From JAICLL01 sp035252155 (lineage in GTDB: Bacteria > Planctomycetota > Planctomycetia > Pirellulales > JAICIG01): 12,778 bases of DNA. The position numbers were made by a program, and so were the translations under genes. Shown one piece after another: positions 7,530 to 12,778 of the stretch (positions are counted from its first letter, which is position 1; each line of letters starts with the position of its first letter). The notes beneath the pieces were generated by a model that had not been told where the DNA came from, searched no databases, and was given only the letters and a program-made list of their open reading frames with translations. The stretch is from assembly GCA_035252155.1 (NCBI GenBank), contig DATFDL010000121.1:1-12778 (forward strand), given 5' to 3'.

Positions 7530-9724
7530 TATTCTCTCGTTACAAACTCATCCAAATTCAGAACCACGCGGGCCAAGGTCGTCCAGGCGGCGGCTTCAGC
7601 AAGCTCAATGCCGGCAGGCCGAAAACTGCCCGATACCTTTTCAGCCGCGGCCGCATCGCCGACGAACGATTGCCGTGCGGCGGCCAATAACTGAGCCAGC
7701 CGCGCCGATTCGCCCGCGGCGGGCGAACGTGCAAAGCACAGGCGGAACAAGTAATCCACGCGTTCGGCGTCGGCGGCCGAGGGCGACTCGGCCCGCACGC
7801 GCGAGGCCATCGCTTGGGCGGCCTCGACAAACACCCGATCGTTGGCCAGCGTCAGCGCCTGCAAGGGCGTATTCGATCGCGTGCGGCGGGTGCAGGCGGT
7901 ATTCGCGTCGGGCGCATCAAAGGTCATCAGAAACGGATACGGGCTCGACCGCCAGAAATAAATGTAGAGCCCGCGGCGAAAGCGATCGGCGCCGGTATTT
8001 TCTTTCCAGAATTTGACTTGCTGCGTGAAACGATAGATGCCGGCCGGCTGCGGCGGATAGACGCCCGGTCCGCCGATCTCGCGGCAGAGCAGGCCGCTGG
8101 CGGTGAGCGCCGCATCGCGGATGGTTTCGGCATCGAGCCGCAATCGCGGCATGCGAGCCAGCAGCGCTCCGGCCGGGTCGCGCTCGGCCACGTCGGCCCG
8201 CCAGGCCGACGATTGGCGATACGTGGCCGACGTCACGATCAACCGGTGCAGTGCCTTCAGGCTCCAGCCGCGATCGATGAATTGGCCGGCGAGCCAGTCG
8301 AGCAGCTCGGGGTGGCTGGGCGGGTCGGCCCGCGTGCCAAAATCATTCTCGGTTTCGACGATTCCACGCCCGAAATAGTGCTGCCAGACGCGGTTGACGG
8401 TCACCCGCGGCGTGAGCGGGTTTTGCGGCGACACCAGCCAGCGGGCCAGGTCGAGCCGGGTGGCCTCGGCCCCGCCATGCTCGATGGGCGGCAAGACGGC
8501 GGGCACGCCCGGCTGCACCTTGGCGCCGTGCCGCAGAAAATCGCCGCGGACGTGAACGAACGTTTCGCGCGGCTCACGCCGCTCTTTCATGACCAGCGTC
8601 GTGGTGACCCGCGCGGCAAGCTGTTTCTTGCGGTCTTGCAATTCTTTGAGCACGGCCAGCAGCGGCACGAACTCAGGGTCGATCTTACGGAACTCGTCGG
8701 CCAGCAATTTTTTCTGCTCGTCGGTGCGCTGGCCGGTTTCGACGGCCAAGGCTTGCCGCACAGGTTCCGCGAGCGACGCCGCTTGTTCAGGATTGGCCGC
8801 CATCTTGCGCTCCCACTCTTGCTGCCGCGTGGCCGCGTTCGATTCGACTTCGCCGATGCGCTTTTGCACCTGGGCGATCTCGGCCAGCAGCGCCGGCTCT
8901 TCCTTGGCTTGTTGCAGCGTGGGCACCGGCAGCGTCGGTTCGTCGGCGTTGTTCAGCAACGCGAAAAACTGGTAGTATTCGCGCTGCGAGATCGGATCGT
9001 ATTTGTGGTCATGGCAGCGGGCGCAGCCCAGCGTCAGCCCCAAGAAGACGGCCGACGTGGTGTGGACCCGATCGGCCACGCTTTCGATGCGGAACTGCTC
9101 GGGGTCGGTGCCGCCCTCTTCGTTCCGCAACGTGTTGCGATGAAAACCAGTGGCGATGACCTGTTCAGTTGTAGCATCGGGCAGCATGTCGCCGGCCATT
9201 TGTTCGATCGCGAACTGATCGAACGGCAGATCTCGGTTGAGCGCCTCGATGACCCAATCGCGATACTTCCAGATCGATCGCCCGCCGTCGATCGTGTAAC
9301 CATTGGAATCAGCGTAACGGGCGGCGTCGAGCCAGTGCCGGCCCCATCGCTCGCCGTAATGGGGCGAGGCCAACAACCGATCGACCAGTCGCTCGTAGGC
9401 ATCGGGCTGGGCGTCCTCGACGAACGCCGCCACCTCAGCCGGCGACGGCGGCAGCCCAGTCAGGTCTAACGAGACGCGGCGAATGAGCGTGGCCCGATCG
9501 GCTTCGGGCGACGGCGGCAACCCGACCGCATCGAGCCGGGCCAGGATGAACGCATCAATTCCATTGCGGACCCACCCGGCATTCGAGACCGCCGGCAGTG
9601 CGGGTTTGGCGAGCGGCTGAAAGGCCCAATGCACATCGGTGCCGCCCTCGGTCGGCGCAGCGGCCATCACCCCTTGGGCGAAGGCGAAGCACACGATCAG
9701 GCAAGCGAGCGACAGCCGCGTCAT
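7529..9724 (-). CDS. DUF1549/DUF1553 (PSCyt2-PSD1) secreted protein with one CxxCH motif
   Basis: A 731-aa exported protein of the planctomycete PSCyt2/PSD1 type. A signal peptide occupies about 1-22 (cleavage after VMA). The DUF1549 domain follows (about 40-260), with GERWGRHWLDAARYADSNGY, LPFDQF, GFHRN and the heme-c-type motif CARCH (C234, C237, H238). A charged helical, probably coiled-coil, linker covers about 270-375. DUF1553 spans about 420-690, with LARWLVSPQNPLTPRVTVNR, HYFGRGIV, SHPELLDWLA, SATYRQSS, SSPYPFLMTFDAPD and TPLQALTLAND. Many relatives also carry an N-terminal PSCyt1 cytochrome domain; here the signal peptide leads straight into DUF1549, so that domain is missing. I start at ATG 9722-9724, which has GGAG 8 bases upstream; the in-frame GTG at 9730 would sit only 2 bases from it. 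The function of the family is unproven; proposed roles involve electron transfer or polysaccharide use. Confidence 0.93.
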   Translation of the reverse strand: MTRLSLACLIVCFAFAQGVMAAAPTEGGTDVHWAFQPLAKPALPAVSNAGWVRNGIDAFILARLDAVGLPPSPEADRATLIRRVSLDLTGLPPSPAEVAAFVEDAQPDAYERLVDRLLASPHYGERWGRHWLDAARYADSNGYTIDGGRSIWKYRDWVIEALNRDLPFDQFAIEQMAGDMLPDATTEQVIATGFHRNTLRNEEGGTDPEQFRIESVADRVHTTSAVFLGLTLGCARCHDHKYDPISQREYYQFFALLNNADEPTLPVPTLQQAKEEPALLAEIAQVQKRIGEVESNAATRQQEWERKMAANPEQAASLAEPVRQALAVETGQRTDEQKKLLADEFRKIDPEFVPLLAVLKELQDRKKQLAARVTTTLVMKERREPRETFVHVRGDFLRHGAKVQPGVPAVLPPIEHGGAEATRLDLARWLVSPQNPLTPRVTVNRVWQHYFGRGIVETENDFGTRADPPSHPELLDWLAGQFIDRGWSLKALHRLIVTSATYRQSSAWRADVAERDPAGALLARMPRLRLDAETIRDAALTASGLLCREIGGPGVYPPQPAGIYRFTQQVKFWKENTGADRFRRGLYIYFWRSSPYPFLMTFDAPDANTACTRRTRSNTPLQALTLANDRVFVEAAQAMASRVRAESPSAADAERVDYLFRLCFARSPAAGESARLAQLLAAARQSFVGDAAAAEKVSGSFRPAGIELAEAAAWTTLARVVLNLDEFVTRE

Positions 9725-9732
9725 GCGCACGG

Positions 9733-9736
9733 CTCC
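9733..9736 (-). promoter_or_regulatory. Ribosome-binding site deciding the DUF1549/DUF1553 start
   Basis: GGAG (minus strand) is 8 bases before the ATG at 9724 but only 2 before the alternative GTG at 9730. It therefore favours the ATG. Confidence 0.5.
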
Positions 9737-9769
9737 GAGGCGGGGGTGGATGGCAACCGGCAGACCTTG

Positions 9770-9798
9770 ATCTTAAGCCATGAGCGGCCAGACGGCAA
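9770..9798 (-). promoter_or_regulatory. Possible sigma-70-type promoter for the DUF1549-DUF1501 unit
   Basis: On the minus strand, TTGCCG (9793-9798) and TAAGAT (9770-9775) are separated by 17 bases, each matching the consensus box at 4 of 6 positions. The pair lies in the 103-base gap between the upstream cassette stop and the DUF1549 start, about 45 bases before the ATG. Spacing and place fit, but such matches also occur by chance. Confidence 0.3.
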
Positions 9799-9827
9799 CC
9801 AAGTGCCAACCGCCGCGATGAACTGGT

Positions 9828-10391
9828 TCATACCAAAGGTTCTAGGGCAATCCGGGTTTGCTCGCTCAGTAGCTGCCGGTAGGTTTTTTTCACCACCGCG
9901 TTAATTCTTCTCTTGTCTCGCTCGCGTTGCCCACTCTTGTAGACCCGCAACTCAGCATGTCCGAAATTATCGTCGAGCGGGTCGTGCTCGACTGTGAATT
10001 CGAAGCGCACATTGCCGGCTGACTGCTGAGCTGGTGGAATTCCCGACACGGGAACCTGCGCGCTTCCATAAAGAATCCAGCTTTGAGAACGCTCGTCGTC
10101 GCTGGGAAGGAGCACGTGCCAGGGCCGGCTGTACTTCTGCCGATTAACTGACTGATCCGGAAAGTGAATGTGTGCAGGCCGCACCCGGCGATAAGGGGTT
10201 CCGTCCGCCGCGGTGATTGTTTCGGTACCCTCAAGAGTGCAGCGAAGATAGAGCATCTCGTGGGGCGCAAAGAGCGGGTCGAGGGAGCGGCCGTTTCGCA
10301 ACATCGCCCGCGGTCGCGGCCCACGCCAAACTAAGGTCGACATGACCCAATAAAGCGCCCGTCGTGCAGCTTTTTTGGCGCTCGCCGCCAT
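9828..10391 (-). CDS. Hypothetical protein, third gene of the TIGR04255 cassette
   Basis: A 187-aa protein of unknown function, with no signal peptide or membrane helix. The N-terminus is basic (AASAKKAARR). Distinctive stretches are FAPHEMLYLRC (41-51), RPAHIHFPDQSVNRQKYSRP (71-90), EHDPLDDNFGHAELRVYKSG (135-154) and VKKTYRQLLSEQTRIALEP (167-185). They have the look of a conserved family, and I have an impression of similar motifs in other bacterial proteins of unknown role, but I cannot name a domain. H144 and the many aromatic and charged residues in the conserved-looking blocks could form an active or binding site; that is speculation. The ATG at 10389-10391 is 7 bases after the stop of the preceding gene, so translation is probably coupled. 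The gene is visibly less GC-rich than the DUF1549 gene after it. Confidence 0.75.
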   Translation of the reverse strand: MAASAKKAARRALYWVMSTLVWRGPRPRAMLRNGRSLDPLFAPHEMLYLRCTLEGTETITAADGTPYRRVRPAHIHFPDQSVNRQKYSRPWHVLLPSDDERSQSWILYGSAQVPVSGIPPAQQSAGNVRFEFTVEHDPLDDNFGHAELRVYKSGQRERDKRRINAVVKKTYRQLLSEQTRIALEPLV

Positions 10392-10398
10392 CGCCGTC

Positions 10399-10899
10399 TC
10401 ATTTATTGAGATACGTCTGAATCGCCGCTACGGCAGATTGAATGTCGAATTCCGTTGCAGGCACTTCCCAGACGGTCGGTTGGCCGTCACCTGATGATGT
10501 AACTGCGAGGACTTCGCCGGAATTGAAGCATTCGATGTCGGCGTACCGTGATCCTTGCACGAACGAGATGCAGATCCCACCTTCGGCGGACGCATCAACA
10601 CGAGTTGGTCTCAATTCAACCTCGCCCATGTTCATGAGTACCTTACGGGCAAGACCTCGCGCCGTCTCGTTGGGGGCTTCGGCCTCGTAAGTATCCCAGT
10701 TCTGCCGCAAAAGACCAAGACGCGTGACCACTTGAAATGCCTCTTGAAGCCAAGGGGTGATGTCGCGCAGGTCGATGATCATGGTCGACTGGATTCCGCC
10801 GCATCTGTGCGGCCTATTCGCCGGCCAAGTCGGCGATTTTTCCCAAGGCCCGTCGACGAATTGCAAATCGTTCTCAGCGAGTACAGCGGCGGATGGCAT
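10399..10899 (-). CDS. Hypothetical protein with 'NWDxYxAxxPN' motif, middle gene of the TIGR04255 cassette
   Basis: A 166-aa soluble protein of unknown function. The clearest landmark is LRQNWDTYEAEAPNETA at 64-80, which resembles the 'GWDSYGAxPP' segment found in many small uncharacterised bacterial and phage-associated proteins. It is followed by a predicted beta-rich stretch (EGGICISFVQGSRYADIECF at 106-125, then GEVLAV) typical of that group. No catalytic motif is evident. The start is uncertain. ATG 10897-10899 leaves 5 bases after the upstream stop. A TTG at 10923 would overlap the upstream gene by 19 bases. A later ATG at 10782 would drop the first 39 residues. None has a good ribosome-binding site, so coupling to the upstream gene is likely. 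The gene is sandwiched between the TIGR04255 gene and the 187-aa gene on the same strand. Confidence 0.72.
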   Translation of the reverse strand: MPSAAVLAENDLQFVDGPWEKSPTWPANRPHRCGGIQSTMIIDLRDITPWLQEAFQVVTRLGLLRQNWDTYEAEAPNETARGLARKVLMNMGEVELRPTRVDASAEGGICISFVQGSRYADIECFNSGEVLAVTSSGDGQPTVWEVPATEFDIQSAVAAIQTYLNK

Positions 10900-10904
10900 T
10901 TTCG

Positions 10905-11729
10905 TTAATTCGTAAGTTTCCAAAGTGCGTGCATTTTTCGCGAGGTGAAATCTTTAAATCCCCGGACGACCCACTCTCTGCCCATGTCCAACCATTGCGA
11001 AACGGAGTCCGGATCAGAGGTGGTTGGGCGACCCCGCGCCGTGAGTGTCAATTGCAGAACTTCCTTGGCATCCACAGATCGCAGCGCAGGTTGCAGCGTA
11101 ACGCGAAGTCGCCCTTGCGCGTTCGGCATCGCATAGTTCACGCCGAAATATGCACGTTCGGGCGCGGGCAGGAAGTCGCCGGATGTCATCCCCGACCACT
11201 CTGGAAAGACCGACGGCAGATCACTCACGGATTCCCAGCCTTCACCAATTGGCAAGTGGTTTACGTAGGTGACTTCCGCTTGCAACACCTCGATCTCGCC
11301 GATCGCTTGCGCTCGAACGAACTCTCGAAATCGACCCCAGCAGCTCAAGAAGTGAGGGCGAATGATCTTCTCATATCGAGGGTAGGAATCGCCCTCACCA
11401 ATTTTCCTCCAGTTGAATGCGAAGTGATTATCCTGCACTTGGATCAGAGAGTTTTTCTCCCGATGCATGAACCAGCAGCGGACCCGCGGGACAGCGCTAA
11501 CTTGAAGGATGGCATCCTGTCCTGCTAGATCCTCAGTCGCCGAGCGTTCGATTTGCGAACCCAGCGGTGGCTGCACCTGAAACTCCGGGAATTCTTCTCG
11601 AAGCTCGGACCAGAAGAGCCCGAAATGAGGTATCCCCCAGTTTTGAAGGGGCGCAAATTCCACCGACAGTACGGTTTCGACGACCGGAGGCCGCTCGAAA
11701 TCCGGCATCGGCGTGCCAGAATTATCCAT
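10905..11729 (-). CDS. TIGR04255 family protein, first gene of a three-gene cassette
   Basis: A 274-aa soluble protein matching, by eye, the sporadically distributed TIGR04255 family of unknown function. Landmarks: FERPPVVETVLSVEFAPL (11-28), HFGLFW (35-40), LIQVQDNHFAFNWRK (95-109), YPRYE (116-120), AEVTYVNHLP (151-160) and FTSRKMHALW (261-270). These alternating strand-like blocks are the features by which I recognise the family. No known catalytic motif is present. The frame is open upstream to 11975, but the residues there do not look like the family, so I place the start at ATG 11727-11729. A GTG at 11759 with GAGGAG 13 bases upstream would add 10 residues and is possible. The gene lies 121 bases downstream of the molybdopterin oxidoreductase stop and is followed almost without a gap by two more unknown genes. 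Confidence 0.8.
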   Translation of the reverse strand: MDNSGTPMPDFERPPVVETVLSVEFAPLQNWGIPHFGLFWSELREEFPEFQVQPPLGSQIERSATEDLAGQDAILQVSAVPRVRCWFMHREKNSLIQVQDNHFAFNWRKIGEGDSYPRYEKIIRPHFLSCWGRFREFVRAQAIGEIEVLQAEVTYVNHLPIGEGWESVSDLPSVFPEWSGMTSGDFLPAPERAYFGVNYAMPNAQGRLRVTLQPALRSVDAKEVLQLTLTARGRPTTSDPDSVSQWLDMGREWVVRGFKDFTSRKMHALWKLTN

Positions 11730-11850
11730 GGAAGAAATGAGCGTACAGATAGAAGCCACGTGTTCGGTTACGCTCCTCACACTATATCGGTAATGTATGC
11801 CGGATTCTAGCGGCGTTGTGCTGAATGGCTTGGCAAGCGCGATTAACCGG

Positions 11851-12778
11851 TCAAATATTCGCCAGCTCCCCAAAATACTCGTGGTCTTCCTTGTAGCCGC
11901 CTTCACCTTTATAGATGGTTTTGATGTCGGCGACGAACTCAATGGATTGGATCCATTTGACCATCTTAAAGCCAAGCTGGTTTTCGACGCGCAGCCGCAA
12001 GGGCGCGCCGTGCAGATCGCCCAACGGCTGGCCGTTCATCTCGTAGGCCAAGAGCGATTGTGAATGTCGCAGGTTTTCAATGCGGTGGCTGTCGTAAAAC
12101 TGCCCGCCCTCGGGGCCTTCGCCATAGGAATAGAAAACCGCCGCCGTGGCCTCGGGCTGGGGCCGGACCAGCTCGATGATGGTGGTCATCGGCACGCCGG
12201 TCCACTCGGCGATGCCCGACCACCCCTGAATGCAATGGTGCAGCGTGATCTGCGCCGTCCGCTCCATCGACCGCAATTGTTCGAGCGAGAGCTCGACCGG
12301 GTTCTCGACCAGCCCGCCGATCTTTACGCGGTAATCGCGAAAGCCGCCGTCTCGCAGCGAAGTCCAGGTGTCGCAGGTCGGCACCTTGCCGTTGGGCCAG
12401 AGATAGGGCGAGATGTCTTCCGGACGGTATTGTGCCAGCGGAGTCGAACGGTTGAAGAGAAATCCCATGACCGGCGTGACAATCAATTTGGCCAGGTGTT
12501 GCACGGCCCGCGGACGCCGCCAGGCCGCCCAGTTGGCCAGCGCGTTCACCGCCACGACGATGGCGATGCCCAGCAGCCCCAAATAAATACCCGTCGGCTG
12601 CTCGTTGTCTTTGCCCACCACAATGTGGTTCATGTTGCGCACCACGCCGGTGAGCACGACCATCGAGACATGGGCCAGAATAAAACTGACGAACGACAGC
12701 ATCATGAAGAAGTGCAGCGAGCGTCCGATCTGCCGATTGCCCGGCAACCGCGGATACCACGAGAACCGCGCGGTGAAC
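11851..12778 (-). CDS. Membrane b-type cytochrome fused to sulfite-oxidase-type molybdopterin domain (5' end outside window)
   Basis: The last 308 residues of a redox protein whose start lies beyond the right edge: the frame is open through the end of the window, reading FTARFSWYPRLPGNRQ. Two membrane helices are visible, about 22-44 and 63-86. H22 and H36, 14 residues apart on one helix (LHFFMMLSFVSFILAH), fit the bis-histidine heme spacing of cytochrome b561/b-type subunits. From about 148 an oxidoreductase molybdopterin-binding domain (sulfite oxidase/MsrP superfamily) follows: KIGGLVENPVELSLEQL, HHCIQGWSG with C182 as the expected molybdenum ligand, YDSHRIENL, AYEMNGQPLGDLHGAPLRLR and KMVKWIQSIEF. 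It probably passes electrons between quinone or another membrane carrier and a molybdenum-site substrate; the substrate is unknown. No Tat signal is visible in the part seen. It lies upstream of the TIGR04255 cassette on the same strand. Confidence 0.88.
   Translation of the reverse strand, partial: FTARFSWYPRLPGNRQIGRSLHFFMMLSFVSFILAHVSMVVLTGVVRNMNHIVVGKDNEQPTGIYLGLLGIAIVVAVNALANWAAWRRPRAVQHLAKLIVTPVMGFLFNRSTPLAQYRPEDISPYLWPNGKVPTCDTWTSLRDGGFRDYRVKIGGLVENPVELSLEQLRSMERTAQITLHHCIQGWSGIAEWTGVPMTTIIELVRPQPEATAAVFYSYGEGPEGGQFYDSHRIENLRHSQSLLAYEMNGQPLGDLHGAPLRLRVENQLGFKMVKWIQSIEFVADIKTIYKGEGGYKEDHEYFGELANI

Noticed and set aside
6867..7694. 275-codon open frame on the plus strand
   Set aside because: Antisense to the DUF1501 gene and the end of the DUF1549/DUF1553 gene; no recognisable motif.
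7814..9469. 551-codon open frame on the plus strand
   Set aside because: Antisense to the DUF1549/DUF1553 gene. Its His- and Arg-rich translation is the mirror of codon bias, not a protein family.
11730..11850. Promoter for the three-gene cassette
   Set aside because: TATAGT is present on the minus strand, but the best -35 at proper spacing (TAGAAT) matches only 3 of 6 bases. Read-through from the oxidoreductase gene is equally possible.
11730..11975. Upstream extension of the TIGR04255 protein to 356 residues
   Set aside because: The extra N-terminus is Ser/Thr/Lys-rich, does not resemble the family, and overlaps the end of the oxidoreductase gene.

Overview
The window looks like chromosome from a high-GC planctomycete, most likely of the Pirellulales type. 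The strongest signs are a secreted DUF1549/DUF1553 (PSCyt2-PSD1) protein translationally coupled to a Tat-exported DUF1501 protein, a small membrane protein starting with the planctomycete-style N-terminus 'FSLRSMLGAVALAA', a gene remnant with the 'MDENP..SP' N-terminus, and intergenic dyad repeats of types I associate with planctomycete genomes. This is recognition by eye, with no database search. Almost all genes are on the minus strand; the only intact plus-strand gene is the short-chain dehydrogenase.

Layout, left to right: (1) the first 455 codons of carB (carbamoyl-phosphate synthase large chain, minus strand, running off the left edge); (2) a 516-bp repeat-rich gap with a 20-bp-arm hairpin and a large nested palindrome; (3) a four-helix membrane protein of about 134 aa; (4) a frameshifted remnant of a small one-helix protein; (5) a plus-strand SDR oxidoreductase, convergent with (6) a secreted M14 carboxypeptidase-like protein that appears to have lost most zinc and substrate residues; (7) a second dyad element; (8) an aldo/keto reductase; (9) a third inverted-repeat element that supplies the stop codon of (10) DUF1501, which overlaps by one base (11) DUF1549/DUF1553; (12) a compact three-gene cassette headed by a TIGR04255-family protein; (13) the C-terminal part of a membrane b-type cytochrome fused to a sulfite-oxidase-type molybdopterin domain, running off the right edge.

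Working together: DUF1549/DUF1553 and DUF1501 form one exported two-gene unit with a possible promoter just upstream. CarB, the AKR and the SDR are ordinary metabolic enzymes with no evident link to one another. The cassette at 9828-11729 is the best candidate for an undescribed system: three tightly packed genes without recognisable enzymatic motifs, lower in GC than their neighbours, sitting between conserved genes. Its function cannot be read from the sequence. I saw no tRNA, rRNA, CRISPR array, transposase or integrase.
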